This document shows, piece by piece, positions 1 to 8,889 of a stretch of 64,000 bases of DNA (positions are counted from its first letter, which is position 1; every line of letters begins with the position of its first letter). The position numbers and the translations under genes were made by a program. The DNA comes from Intestinimonas massiliensis (ex Afouda et al. 2020) (GTDB taxonomy: Bacteria; Bacillota; Clostridia; Oscillospirales; Oscillospiraceae): contig NZ_LR131147.1 in the NCBI RefSeq assembly GCF_900626285.1, positions 1,094,385-1,158,384 on the forward strand, read 5' to 3'. The notes below the pieces were generated by a model. It was not told the origin of the DNA. It made no database searches and worked only from the letters and a program-made list of their open reading frames with translations.

Positions 1-14
1 TGTTGTCCATCCTT

Positions 15-758
15 TTACCTCCCCGCCAGGTCCAGCAGAACGGCGGAGAAGTCCGCCTTCAGGGCCCGGTTGATCTCATCATGCAGTTCGGCGGCCCGCT
101 CCATCTGGTCCGCCGGCACCTGGATGCGGGCGGCGTCTCCCAGCAGCCGCACCCGGAAGTCGGTAAAGCCCAGCTTGAACAGGGCGGCCTCGCTCCGCTC
201 CACCTTGGCCAGGGCCTCCGCCGTGATGGCGGTGCCGGTGGGTACCCGGGTGGCCAGGCAGGCGTAGGCCGGCTTGTCCCAGGTGAACAGCCCCGCCTCT
301 TTGGACAGCTGCCGCACCTGGTCCTTGGTCAGGCCGCACTCCCGCAGGGGGGAGCGGACCTCCAGCTCCTTCAGCGCCTGCATGCCCGGCCGGTCCCCCG
401 CGTCGTCCGAAGCGTTGGTGCCGTCCAGCAGCACCGAATAGCCGTCGGCCGCCGCCCGCTTCCACAGGTTGGTGAACAGTGCCTTTTTGCAGTAATAGCA
501 CCGCCGGGGACCGTTGGCCGCCGCCTCCGGTACCGCCAGCACGTCCGCCTCCACCACCGTCAGGGGGACGTTCAGTTCGGCGGCCAGCTTCTGGGCGTCG
601 GCCAGCTCGAAGGCGGGCTGGAACACCGTGTGCACATAATAGGCCCGCACCTCCCGGCCGTACTGTCTGGCCGCCCACAGCACCAGGGCGGAATCCGTCC
701 CGCCGGAGAAGGCCACCGCCGCCCGGGGATTCTGGTCAAAAAACTCCTTCAGCGTCAT
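15..758 (-). CDS. larE: LarE-like ATP-dependent sacrificial sulfur transferase
   Basis: A 247-aa PP-loop protein of the LarE/NAD-synthase-like family. The ATP-pyrophosphatase loop SGGTDSAL lies at residues 18-25, followed by the family segments RRCYYCK and PAYACLATR. LarE family members adenylate a pyridinium carboxylate and insert sulfur, either from a protein Cys or through an Fe-S cluster. The start is placed at the ATG at 758, behind AAGGAG; the frame stays open upstream only because the leader lacks stops. No larB or larC lies beside it, so the substrate could be something other than the nickel-pincer cofactor. The gene is preceded by an attenuator-like leader. Family assignment is confident, substrate is not. 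Confidence 0.85.
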   Translation of the reverse strand: MTLKEFFDQNPRAAVAFSGGTDSALVLWAARQYGREVRAYYVHTVFQPAFELADAQKLAAELNVPLTVVEADVLAVPEAAANGPRRCYYCKKALFTNLWKRAAADGYSVLLDGTNASDDAGDRPGMQALKELEVRSPLRECGLTKDQVRQLSKEAGLFTWDKPAYACLATRVPTGTAITAEALAKVERSEAALFKLGFTDFRVRLLGDAARIQVPADQMERAAELHDEINRALKADFSAVLLDLAGR

Positions 759-904
759 CCTATCGCTCCTTCGCAAAAAAAGAAGGCATACCGATCTGGT
801 ATGCCTTCTGGCATCATTCCCGTCGTTCCTCGCGGGATCGTACACATATCATAAAAAATTTGCACATGGGGATCTTCGGATCCCCTCCCCAGCTTCCAGC
901 TGGG
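759..904 (-). promoter_or_regulatory. Structured larE leader ending in an intrinsic terminator (candidate riboswitch/attenuator)
   Basis: The predicted larE transcript starts near 904 and has a leader of about 146 nt. On the minus strand it holds hairpin 1 (arms 898-904 and 888-894), hairpin 2 (879-885 with 868-874, CGAA loop), a CCCG/CGGG stem, and a perfect 12-bp hairpin (798-809 with 781-792) followed by seven U, just ahead of the larE SD. An upstream ATGCC can pair with GGCAT in the terminator 5' arm, and GGGGATC of hairpin 2 can also pair with a later GATCCC, so mutually exclusive folds exist. I do not recognise a known riboswitch class. Confidence 0.6.
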
Positions 905-910
905 AATTTT

Positions 911-939
911 ATTATACCAGCTTGTCCGACCCCTGACAA
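911..939 (-). promoter_or_regulatory. Sigma-A promoter of larE
   Basis: On the minus strand there is TTGTCA (939-934), a 17-bp spacer, and a perfect TATAAT (916-911). It fires into the structured larE leader and lies back to back with the promoter of the HD gene. Confidence 0.75.
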
Positions 940-963
940 GTCCTGTTTTTCTTCCAAAAGCGG

Positions 964-992
964 TTGCAAAAAGCGGATGCCTTGGATATGAT
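964..992 (+). promoter_or_regulatory. Sigma-A promoter of the HD-domain gene
   Basis: TTGCAA (964-969), a 17-bp spacer and TATGAT (987-992) lie just upstream of the AGGAGG at 1015-1020 that serves the HD gene. Confidence 0.6.
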
Positions 993-1030
993 AAGAACTG
1001 TATATCGCCTGCGAAGGAGGGGAATTTCCC

Positions 1031-1693
1031 TTGTATATCACCTACGACATGGTACGTCAGTCGGAAGAGATCCGCACTTATATCACCCAGGCAGACCAGT
1101 CCCTGTCCGCCCTGGGCTTCACCGAGCACAGCTTCGCCCACGTGACCCGCTGCGCCCAGCTGGCCGCTCAGATCCTGGAAAAGCTGGGATACAGCAAAGA
1201 CGAGCAGGAGCTGGCCCGCATCGCCGGGTTCATGCACGACATCGGCAACGTGGTCAACCGCCACGACCACGCCGAAACCGGCGCGGTGATGGCCTTCCGC
1301 ATCCTGGACAAGATGGGCATGTCCCCCGCCGGGGTGGCTGCCGTCATTACCGCCATCGGTCACCACGACGACCCCACCGCCTTCCCCGTCAATCCGGTGG
1401 CCGCCGCCCTGATCCTGGCCGACAAGACCGATGTGCGCCGCAGCCGGGTGCGCAACAAGGACCACAAGAGTTTCGACATCCATGACCGGGTGAATTACGC
1501 CGCCGAGCGCTCCGAACTGAACCTGGACCCGGACCAGCACACCATCACCCTCTCCCTGTCCATCAACACCGAGTTCTGCGCCGTGATGGACTATTTTGAG
1601 ATCTTCCTGGAGCGGATGCTGCTGTGCCGCCGGGCGGCCGATCACCTGAAGCTCACTTTCAAGCTGGACATCAACGGTCTGACCCTCTTATAA
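1031..1693 (+). CDS. HD-domain phosphohydrolase
   Basis: A 220-aa HD-superfamily metal-dependent phosphohydrolase. The first metal His is in HSFAHVTRCA, the HD pair in GFMHDIGNVVNRHDHAE, and a further GHHDDP follows; these are the H...HD...D pattern of HD hydrolases. Substrate is not predictable; relatives act on nucleotides or nucleotide second messengers. The start is a TTG at 1031, 10 nt after AGGAGG (1015-1020); an internal ATG at 1049 has no SD. Transcribed alone, divergent from larE, with a weak terminator hairpin after the stop. Confidence 0.75.
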   Translation: MYITYDMVRQSEEIRTYITQADQSLSALGFTEHSFAHVTRCAQLAAQILEKLGYSKDEQELARIAGFMHDIGNVVNRHDHAETGAVMAFRILDKMGMSPAGVAAVITAIGHHDDPTAFPVNPVAAALILADKTDVRRSRVRNKDHKSFDIHDRVNYAAERSELNLDPDQHTITLSLSINTEFCAVMDYFEIFLERMLLCRRAADHLKLTFKLDINGLTLL

Positions 1694-1700
1694 TGAATAC

Positions 1701-1723
1701 AACTCCCCTCCCCGCCGGGAGTT
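1701..1723 (+). terminator. Hairpin after the HD gene
   Basis: AACTCCC (1701-1707) pairs with GGGAGTT (1717-1723), eight bases after the stop codon. The U-tract is poor, so termination strength is uncertain. Confidence 0.4.
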
Positions 1724-1752
1724 CTTACCGTAAAACCCCATATATAGCACAA

Positions 1753-2245
1753 CCCCCCGGCCATCCAACGTGACCGGGGGGCTACTTTTCGACCTGGGGT
1801 TCAATCACTTTTGCTACCTCATACTTTCTGCAGATTTACCGTTCCCTGGATTCGGATCACTTGAAACTGCCATGGATCTCTTGTTTCTCACAACGCATTG
1901 GCACTGGGTTCCGTCTTCAGCAAACTTCGCGTCAGAGGTTTCCTTGTTGTGCACTTCACTTCATTGAACTGGTTGGGAATACGTGGGAAACTGGAGTTTC
2001 AGGTTTACCGACCGCCATGGTTCGGTATGGAAAGATTCGAGATGGGATTCCTCTTCACCCTTTTGAGTATCCAGATCTGGCGTTCCTCTAGCAAGCTACC
2101 CTCAGGCTTCACCTCCTGAGCTTGGGAATTTGCCGCTCAGTAAGGTCGGCTCATCGGCTTCCTTGTCTGAGTCTGGAGATCCTTTTCCTCGATCGGGTTC
2201 CGAGACTTCCTAGTACATCGGGAACACCTCTTTCTCTTTCTTTCT
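1753..2245 (-). ncRNA. Candidate large structured non-coding RNA (~490 nt)
   Basis: This stretch has no credible ORF but has a consensus promoter on the minus strand (2252-2280) firing into it, and it ends at a strong GC hairpin (1753-1760 with 1774-1781). Read on the minus strand it is purine-rich with many local stems: CTCAGG with CCTGAG inside CAAGCT/AGCTTG, GAAACT with AGTTTC, and TACCGA with TCGGTA. Base composition differs from the flanking genes. I looked for RNase P, tmRNA, 6S, SRP and 5S hallmarks and saw none. Large RNAs such as OLE, GOLLD, ROOL or raiA are the classes to test, but I cannot assign it to any of them. Confidence 0.5.
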
Positions 2246-2251
2246 GGCTAT

Positions 2252-2280
2252 ATTGTACTACTGGTTCTGGCATTTGTCAA
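2252..2280 (-). promoter_or_regulatory. Consensus promoter of the candidate large RNA
   Basis: On the minus strand: a perfect TTGACA (2280-2275), a 17-bp spacer, and TACAAT (2257-2252). No start codon with an SD follows in the next 490 nt, so the transcript is probably non-coding. Confidence 0.7.
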
Positions 2281-2335
2281 TATGCTTTTGTGCGAATTTA
2301 CTTATTTTTTCTTTTGACAGGAAGTCTTGCCCTTC

Positions 2336-2374
2336 GCCCCGCTTTGGTATAAAATAAAAAAAGCGGGGCTTTTT
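2336..2374 (+). terminator. Intrinsic terminator upstream of the HIT gene
   Basis: GCCCCGCTTT (2336-2345) pairs with AAAGCGGGGC (2360-2369) and is followed by five T. The loop contains TATAAAAT, which could itself be the -10 of the HIT gene, so a promoter may lie inside a terminator loop. Confidence 0.55.
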
Positions 2375-2407
2375 CGGGCCCTATATTCCGTTGAAAGGAG
2401 GCAGCTT

Positions 2408-2746
2408 ATGAGCGACTGTCTGTTCTGTAAGATCGCGGCGGGTGAGATCCCGTCCAATAAGGTCTATGAGGATGATCTGGTCTATGCCTTTTACGACATC
2501 GACCCCCAGGCGCCCACCCACTTCCTGGTGATTCCCAAGGCCCATATCGGCTCCTGCGGGGAGATCACGGCGGAGAACTCCGCCGTGATGGCCCATGCCT
2601 TTGAGGTCATCTCCCAGGTGACCCGTGAGATGGGCATTACCGACTTCCGGGTGGTGTCCAACTGCGGGCCCCAGGCGGGGCAGAGCGTGCCCCACCTCCA
2701 TTTCCATGTCCTGGCCGGCCGGGACATGACCTGGCCTCCCGGCTGA
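2408..2746 (+). CDS. HIT-family nucleotide hydrolase
   Basis: A 112-aa histidine-triad protein, the usual size of the Hint/HinT branch. It opens with CLFCKIAAGEIPS, typical of the family's zinc-binding N-terminus, and ends with the HxHxHxx motif HLHFHVLAGR. Family members hydrolyse purine nucleoside phosphoramidates and aminoacyl adenylates in the cytosol. Start ATG 2408 follows GAAAGGAGG. The stop TGA overlaps the ATG of the next gene (TGATG), so the membrane protein is probably translationally coupled. Confidence 0.9.
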   Translation: MSDCLFCKIAAGEIPSNKVYEDDLVYAFYDIDPQAPTHFLVIPKAHIGSCGEITAENSAVMAHAFEVISQVTREMGITDFRVVSNCGPQAGQSVPHLHFHVLAGRDMTWPPG

Positions 2747-4785
2747 TGAAGCGGCATACGGTTTCGTTCAGGCCCCTCCCATGCCTGGCGTGGGGAGGGG
2801 CCTGGGTCTGTCTGTCGGGGCTGGCCCTGGTGCGGCTGTGGGCCCTGCTGTACGGACGGCTGCCCAGCCTGGCTATCCCCGCCCTGGCAGTTATCCTGAC
2901 CGGGGCGGTACTGCTGGCAGGGTGGCGGCTGGATGTGCCCAGGCGCTTTCTTCTCCCCTTCGGCCCCACCTGGAAGACCGCCCTGCTGGCCGTCGTCGCC
3001 TTTGTGCCCGGCATGGCCCTGGACACCAGCTACGAGCTGTTCAATGTGGGGAGCATGGCCATCGGCACTCTCCCCTTCCGGCTGCTGTGCGGTATCGGCA
3101 GCGGGCTGTTCTTCTCCTGCGTGGTGCTGGCCCTGGTGTGGGCGGGGAAAACCTTCGGCAGGATTTCCATGCCCCGGGGGAGCACCTTCCTGGCCATCGT
3201 GCTGGTGGTCAACGTCATCACCGCCCTCTACTGTACCGGCACCGCCACGGTGTACTACTGGGACACCAACATCTACTGGAGCTCCAGCACCATGCTGGCG
3301 GAGCAAAGCCTGGGTCTGGCCCAGCTGCGGCTGGTGGCGGAGAGCGTCATCACCCAGGAGTACAACTACCTGCTCTCCTTCCCTCTGTCCCTGGTGATGC
3401 GGGTGCTGGGCACCAACCGGTACGTGTTCCTGTTCGCCGCGGTGAATCTGTACGTGCTGCCCGCCCTGCTGGGGATGCTGGTGCTGGGCCGCCGGAGCCG
3501 CCACGGCGGCATCCTGCTGTGCTGCGCCACTCCCATGCTGCTGTACACCGCCCTCACCGGCTTTGTGGATGTGGCCGCCGCCGGTGCGGGGATCTGGGCC
3601 TTCCTCATCTATACGGATGAATCCCGGCCCCAGGCCGCCCGGGGCATTCTCACCGGCGGGCTGCTCACCCTGGTGTTCCTGCTGCGGCGGTACTTCTTCT
3701 TCTTCACCGTGTCCTTCGGCGTGGCCGCCTTCCTGGCCCTGCTGGTACGGCGGACCCAGTGGAGATCCTTCCTCACCATGGCGGTGACCGGCGTGGGCTT
3801 CAGCCTGTTCTTCGGCCAGAGCTTTGTGGTGAGCCAGGTGCTGTCGGCCAACTACTCCGACACCTACTCCGCCTACGACCAGGGCCGGTGGATCGACCTG
3901 GTGATGCTGTGCCGCTATTACGGCTACCTCATGATGGCGGTGGCCCTGGTGTGCGTGATCTTCCTGCTGATCCGGTCCAAAAGCCGGTACGGCGCCCTGC
4001 TGTGCCTGTGCCAGCCGGTGCTCTGCCTCTGGCTCTTCACCCGGATCCAGTCCCACGGGCAGCAGCACCTGCTGCTCTACCTGCCCGCCTTCTGCTTCGC
4101 CCTGGCGGGAGGCATGGAGCTTCTGCCGGAACGCCGGAGAGTCCGGTGGGTGCCCTGGGTATTGGCCCTGTGCACGTTGGGCAGTTCCTTCCTGCCCCGG
4201 CCTCAGCCCTCCCACCCCTCGGAGATCGCGGTGCCGGATCCCCTGCCCGCCTTCACCTATGTGCCCGGACAGCGCACCGATCTGGCCCAGCTGGTGGCTC
4301 TGCGGGTGTACGTGGACAGCCTGTCGGCGGAGGAGCCCAAGACCGCCGCGGTGATCGCCTCCTCCTTTACCTTTAATTCCAGCATCTACGACAACACTTT
4401 GCGGTCCCTGAACATTCCCGCCTCCGGCGGGCCCGCCACCTCTGTCATCTATTTCGCCACGGTGGACAAGCGGGACGGCTTCTCCTGGAACGCCCTCACC
4501 GCCGACTACCTCATCGTGGCCGATCCGGTACAGACCCACCTGGGGGCGGACAACCAGCACATCCTCACCGTGCTGGCCCAGCCGGTGCTGGACGGCACGG
4601 GGATCGGCACCGCCTACCGGCGGCTGGATCAGTCCTTCCCTCTGGAGGACGGGGTGACGGTCTACGTCTATGAGCGGACCCGGGACATCACTCAGGCGGA
4701 GTATCAGAGCATTTCCGACACACTGACAGCCCTCTATCCCGACTACGCCGGCCTGTACCAAGTGCCCGCCGGCCTTTTCTCCTGA
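2746..4785 (+). CDS. Polytopic membrane protein, GT-C glycosyltransferase-like
   Basis: A 679-aa integral membrane protein with around ten or more hydrophobic segments in its first 480 residues and a hydrophilic C-terminal domain of about 190 residues. An early extracytoplasmic loop carries acidic and aromatic residues (YYWDTNIYWSSS), reminiscent of the catalytic loop of lipid-linked GT-C glycosyltransferases. No strict family motif is recognised, so this is a topology-based guess; O-antigen ligase-like or uncharacterised membrane protein are alternatives. It overlaps the HIT stop by one base and ends at a strong bidirectional terminator. Confidence 0.5.
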   Translation: MKRHTVSFRPLPCLAWGGAWVCLSGLALVRLWALLYGRLPSLAIPALAVILTGAVLLAGWRLDVPRRFLLPFGPTWKTALLAVVAFVPGMALDTSYELFNVGSMAIGTLPFRLLCGIGSGLFFSCVVLALVWAGKTFGRISMPRGSTFLAIVLVVNVITALYCTGTATVYYWDTNIYWSSSTMLAEQSLGLAQLRLVAESVITQEYNYLLSFPLSLVMRVLGTNRYVFLFAAVNLYVLPALLGMLVLGRRSRHGGILLCCATPMLLYTALTGFVDVAAAGAGIWAFLIYTDESRPQAARGILTGGLLTLVFLLRRYFFFFTVSFGVAAFLALLVRRTQWRSFLTMAVTGVGFSLFFGQSFVVSQVLSANYSDTYSAYDQGRWIDLVMLCRYYGYLMMAVALVCVIFLLIRSKSRYGALLCLCQPVLCLWLFTRIQSHGQQHLLLYLPAFCFALAGGMELLPERRRVRWVPWVLALCTLGSSFLPRPQPSHPSEIAVPDPLPAFTYVPGQRTDLAQLVALRVYVDSLSAEEPKTAAVIASSFTFNSSIYDNTLRSLNIPASGGPATSVIYFATVDKRDGFSWNALTADYLIVADPVQTHLGADNQHILTVLAQPVLDGTGIGTAYRRLDQSFPLEDGVTVYVYERTRDITQAEYQSISDTLTALYPDYAGLYQVPAGLFS

Positions 4786-4790
4786 CAAGC

Positions 4791-4826
4791 AGACAGCGCC
4801 TGCCCCCAAGGGGGCAGGCGCTGTCT
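4791..4826. terminator. Bidirectional terminator between convergent genes
   Basis: A near-perfect 17-bp stem, AGACAGCGCCTGCCCCC with its complement, and a two-base loop serve the rightward membrane protein and the leftward spoVAC-like gene. Confidence 0.8.
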
Positions 4827-5261
4827 TTATGCTCCGAACAAAACCAGCAGCAGGCCATAGATCACGCTGGCCGAGATGCCGTATACCAGTACCGGCCCGG
4901 CGATGACGAACAGCTTGGCCCCCACGCCCATCACCAGACCCTCACTGCGGAACTCCAGGGCGGGGGACACCACCGCGTTGGCAAAGCCGGTGATGGGCAC
5001 CAGGGTGCCCGCCCCGGCATGCTTGGCCAGCTTGTCGAACCAGCCCAGGCCGGTGAACAGGGCGGACAGAAAGATCAGGGTCACCGACACCGCCGTCCCG
5101 GCCTGGTCCTGATCCAGCCCCCATCCGGCGTACAGATTCAGCAGGCCCTGCCCCAGCACGGAGATGGCCCCGCCCACCAGAAAAGCCCACAGCAGATTCT
5201 TGCCCATGGGGGATGGTTTAGCCTTGGCGTTCACAAGGCGCTCATATTCCTGATTGGTCAT
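4827..5261 (-). CDS. spoVAC: SpoVAC family sporulation membrane protein
   Basis: A 144-aa protein with about four membrane segments and the SpoVAC/SpoVAEB look: a short polar N-terminus, then FLVGGAISVLGQGL, followed by GTLVPITGFANAVVSPALEF. SpoVA proteins form the channel that moves dipicolinic acid into the forespore. The ATG at 5261 is preferred over GTG 5267 because of spacing to AGGAGA. It stands alone without spoVAD or spoVAE, unlike the usual operon, so it may be an orphan paralogue. Confidence 0.75.
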   Translation of the reverse strand: MTNQEYERLVNAKAKPSPMGKNLLWAFLVGGAISVLGQGLLNLYAGWGLDQDQAGTAVSVTLIFLSALFTGLGWFDKLAKHAGAGTLVPITGFANAVVSPALEFRSEGLVMGVGAKLFVIAGPVLVYGISASVIYGLLLVLFGA

Positions 5262-5373
5262 GTGCACATCTCTCCTTTTCCTTCATCTTTTCCCCACCGG
5301 AAGTATTTATACACGCCAATTTTCCGGGTCCGGTAAAGCGGACCGATCAAGCTGTAAAAATGCTTCTGAAGTG

Positions 5374-5402
5374 TTGCCAAAGCTTTTAGTTGGGAGTACA
5401 AT
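5374..5402 (+). promoter_or_regulatory. Promoter of the SLH beta-helix gene
   Basis: TTGCCA (5374-5379), a 17-bp spacer and TACAAT (5397-5402), giving a leader of about 60 nt before AGGAGG and the ATG at 5472. Confidence 0.65.
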
Positions 5403-5471
5403 GTGAACCGCGTCTCTCGACCGCCCGGACAGGCGGTCAGCAGATTCTATGTACAAGGAGGAATATGTAAC

Positions 5472-8400
5472 ATGAAGAAGCGGATTGCAGGGGCATTCCT
5501 CGCCCTTGTAATGATTTTGTCACTTCTGCCCGTCAGCGCGCTTGCTGTGGATGGGGAACGGACTGCCATTCCCACAGAACGCATGAGCACGCAGACCGTG
5601 AACGGTGTGACCGCTCAGGTCAAGGACGGAGCGGTAGACTACACGGTAAGCAGGAGCGACACCAGTGACTGGGCCCAGGATTCCGGCGTGGGCAGCGTAC
5701 AGACGTACACCTACGTGGGGCTGTACATCACTGCCCCGAAAGGTGCCGTCTCCCTCAAGTTCAACGACGAGGGCAACCCGGACGCCATGAAGGTCCCCGA
5801 TGAAGGCTCCTTTACCGGCGGCAAGTTCCAGCAGTGGTTCCCCATCGCCTACGAAAAGGGCGGCGACTACGGTCTGTTTTACGGCGGCCGTGCGTATGAG
5901 ATGCTTCTTGACTGGTACGACGGGGATAACCAGCTGATCTCCAGCGAATACGTAAACGTCACCCGCAGCCTGGCCGACGGTCTGGCCGTGGCTCAGGTGG
6001 GAGATTACACCTACGAGACCCTGGCCGACGCAGTGGACGCGGCTCAGGACAATGATACCGTGGAGCTTCTGAAAACAACGGAAGGTTCCGGCGTAAAGGT
6101 CCTGGGCAACGGCAGACACATTACCATTGATCTGAACGGGTTTACGTATACCGTCAAGGATCCCACCGTGGGCTCCTCCGGAACCGAGACCAACGCCTTC
6201 CAGCTGCTGAAAGGCACGGACGTGACCTTTAAGAACGGCACCATCAAGCCGGGCACCGCGTCCGCCAAAATCCTGTTCCAGAACTACTGCAATCTGACCC
6301 TGGACAATGTGACCGTGGACTGCAGCGGTATGCCCACCTGCCAGTACGCCTGCAGCAACAACTGCGGCGACGTCCTGATCAAGGACAGCACCATCCTCGC
6401 AGCGCCCGGACAGAATGCCTTTGACCTCTACTACTGGCCTAACGGTGGCTATGGTGAGGGTGTATCTGTCACCGTGGAGGGGGACAGCCAGATCTCCGGC
6501 AACATCGAATACGGCAGCGACGGCTCGGCCACCGGAAAGGCGGAGATCGCGGACAAGGCTGTCCTCACCATTAAGGGCGGCACCTTTACCGGCGCGATTT
6601 CTACTTATAACCTGGGGACATCCGTTGAACCGAACATCACCGTCACCGGCGGCAGCTTCAGCACCGACATCAGCGCCTATGTGCCCGCTGGCATGGAGAT
6701 GGTGGCAAACGGCGACGGCTCCTTCGGCGTGCAGATCGACACTGATATGGCGGCGGCCTCCGTTGGCGGCGTGGGCTACACCACCCTGAGCGACGCCATA
6801 GACGCCGCCGGTACCGGCGACACCGTTACCCTTCTGAAGGATCTGTCTCTGGATAGCACTCTTACCCTGAACAAAGCCATCACCCTCACCGCCGCTGACG
6901 GTGTTACCGTCACCGCCTATGACGGGGGTGAGTCTTTCGTCCTCTCCAACGGCGCCGCCCTGGACGGCCTGACCCTCAATCTGGGCGTCAAGGCCATGAA
7001 CCAGATGATCCTGATGCAGAGCAACAGCACTGTGCGCAACTGTACCATTACCGGTCAGTATCAGCTGGGTGACGGCGAGACCAGCCGCGCCATCGTGGGA
7101 CAGGCTGGCGCTACCGGCCTGACCATCACCGGCAACACCTTCCGGAATCTGCGCCAGCCCGCCTACATCAATGACTGCACCGGCACAATTTCTGGCAACT
7201 ATGTGAATGTCACCCGTGGCTGGGTCATCTGCGGCAATTCCGATATGACCATCACCGGCAACACCTTTGGGGAGAACGCGGTGGATATCGCCATCATCCC
7301 CAACGGCGGTACCAACAACTACACCGGTAAGACCATCTCTCTCAGCACCGCCAACAGCGGCGCCAACGTACAGAACCAGCCCGCCCTGGCTGAGGCTGAG
7401 GGCGGCGTTCTGGTGGTGGGCCGCTCCGAGGGCTACACGCTGGACAAGGCCTTTGCCGAGGCCAAGAGCGGCGATACCGTAAAGCTGGAGGCCCCTGTGA
7501 CCTCCGCCACGGCCATCACCGTACCCGCCGGGGTCACTCTGGACGGCAACGGCAAGACCATTACCTGCACCGCTGCCATCGCCAACGGCGCCTTCCTGAA
7601 CGCCGGCGGCAGCAATGTCACCATCCGGAACGTAACCGTCAACACCGACGGCAATGTGAAGCACGGCGTGCAGTTCTACTGCGTAGAGGGCGGCAAGCTC
7701 AGCGGTGTCACCGTCAACGGCGGCAGCTATGCCTCCGTTATCATCAACGGTTCCACCAACATCACGCTGGAAAACTGCACCCTGAACCCCGATGACGGCT
7801 CCTACGCCAATGTGGAGTACGGCATGGGCAGCGGCGTGACCACCATTCCCTCCGTGACGGTGAGCAACGTCACCGGTGACAGCGGCAAGGCCCTCCTCTA
7901 TACGGACCAGGACACGCTGGACCGCATCAAGGATGTTCTGGGCGGCGGCTCCGACAATCAGGACGCCATTGACAAGGTAAAGGACAGCGTCACCAACACC
8001 GGAAGCAGCAGTGTGACCATCGACCTGCCCGGCAGCGGCGATATTACTGTGGATCCCCCCTACCAGGGCGGCGGCGGCAGTGTCACCACCTACTCCGTCA
8101 CCGTGGAGAGCGTCTCCAACGGCACCGTGGCCGTCTCCTCCAAGAGCGCCTCCAAAAACAGCACCGTCACCATCACTGTTACTCCCGCCAGCGGCTATGC
8201 GCTGAGCACCCTAACCGTCACTGACAAGGACGGCAAGGCTGTGGAGCTGACCAAGGTGAACGATACCAAGTACACCTTCAAGATGCCTGCCTCCAAGGTC
8301 ACTGTGAAGGCCGTCTTTGCCAAGACCAGCACCCTGCCCTTCACCGACGTGGCCGCCGATGCCTGGTACTATGACGCCGTGACCTACGTGTATGAGCAGG

Positions 8401-8873
8401 GCATGATGACCGGCACCAACGACGGCACCACCTTCAGCCCCGCCATGAACCTGACCCGGGGCATGATGGCCCAGGTGCTGTACAACCTGGAGAAGGGCAC
8501 CGCCGGTACCGCCGGCACCTTCACTGACGTGGCCGCCGATGCCTGGTACGCCGACGCGGTGAACTGGGCCGCCGCCAACGGCATCGTGGGCGGCTACGGC
8601 AACGGTACCTTCGGCCCCGAGGATTCCATCACCCGGGAGCAGATGGCCGTCCTGCTGTACAACTACGCCAAGTTCAAGGGCAGCGACATGACTGCCTCCG
8701 CCGACCTGTCCGCCTTCTCCGACGGCAGCCAGGTGTCCGGCTGGGCGGAGTACGCCATGAGGTGGGCTGTGGCCAAGGGCCTGATCCAGGGCTCCAACAA
8801 CAGCCTGAATCCTCTGGGCACCGCCAGCCGCGCTGAGGTGGCCCAGGTCCTGATGAACTGCTTCAAAAAATAA
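5472..8873 (+). CDS. Secreted parallel beta-helix protein with three SLH domains
   Basis: An 1133-aa exported surface protein. Signal peptide with MKKRI, a hydrophobic core and a cleavage site near VSALAVDG. The body is repetitive, with many TxTGG and N-rich turns typical of pectate-lyase-like right-handed beta-helices (roughly residues 180-830). A divergent InlB-type repeat follows (from YSVTVESVSNGTV), then three C-terminal SLH motifs that begin at LPFTDVAADAWYYDA, TFTDVAADAWYADA and LSAFSDG. SLH domains anchor proteins to pyruvylated wall polymer, so it is probably an S-layer-associated adhesin or glycan-binding protein. The start is set by AGGAGG at 5456-5461. Confidence 0.85.
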   Translation: MKKRIAGAFLALVMILSLLPVSALAVDGERTAIPTERMSTQTVNGVTAQVKDGAVDYTVSRSDTSDWAQDSGVGSVQTYTYVGLYITAPKGAVSLKFNDEGNPDAMKVPDEGSFTGGKFQQWFPIAYEKGGDYGLFYGGRAYEMLLDWYDGDNQLISSEYVNVTRSLADGLAVAQVGDYTYETLADAVDAAQDNDTVELLKTTEGSGVKVLGNGRHITIDLNGFTYTVKDPTVGSSGTETNAFQLLKGTDVTFKNGTIKPGTASAKILFQNYCNLTLDNVTVDCSGMPTCQYACSNNCGDVLIKDSTILAAPGQNAFDLYYWPNGGYGEGVSVTVEGDSQISGNIEYGSDGSATGKAEIADKAVLTIKGGTFTGAISTYNLGTSVEPNITVTGGSFSTDISAYVPAGMEMVANGDGSFGVQIDTDMAAASVGGVGYTTLSDAIDAAGTGDTVTLLKDLSLDSTLTLNKAITLTAADGVTVTAYDGGESFVLSNGAALDGLTLNLGVKAMNQMILMQSNSTVRNCTITGQYQLGDGETSRAIVGQAGATGLTITGNTFRNLRQPAYINDCTGTISGNYVNVTRGWVICGNSDMTITGNTFGENAVDIAIIPNGGTNNYTGKTISLSTANSGANVQNQPALAEAEGGVLVVGRSEGYTLDKAFAEAKSGDTVKLEAPVTSATAITVPAGVTLDGNGKTITCTAAIANGAFLNAGGSNVTIRNVTVNTDGNVKHGVQFYCVEGGKLSGVTVNGGSYASVIINGSTNITLENCTLNPDDGSYANVEYGMGSGVTTIPSVTVSNVTGDSGKALLYTDQDTLDRIKDVLGGGSDNQDAIDKVKDSVTNTGSSSVTIDLPGSGDITVDPPYQGGGGSVTTYSVTVESVSNGTVAVSSKSASKNSTVTITVTPASGYALSTLTVTDKDGKAVELTKVNDTKYTFKMPASKVTVKAVFAKTSTLPFTDVAADAWYYDAVTYVYEQGMMTGTNDGTTFSPAMNLTRGMMAQVLYNLEKGTAGTAGTFTDVAADAWYADAVNWAAANGIVGGYGNGTFGPEDSITREQMAVLLYNYAKFKGSDMTASADLSAFSDGSQVSGWAEYAMRWAVAKGLIQGSNNSLNPLGTASRAEVAQVLMNCFKK

Positions 8874-8889
8874 GTAAGTCCCTCTCCGC

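Noticed and set aside
1770..2352. Several short plus-strand ORFs of 62-76 codons
   Set aside because: No SD, no family, and they overlap one another in different frames; the region is better explained as an untranslated RNA on the other strand.
2491..4809. A 772-codon minus-strand frame over the HIT and membrane protein genes
   Set aside because: Low-complexity Gly/Gln/His-rich antisense translation without family resemblance; the plus-strand genes have proper starts and membrane pattern.
8384..8866. Small minus-strand ORFs in the SLH region
   Set aside because: Antisense shadows of the repeated SLH domains.
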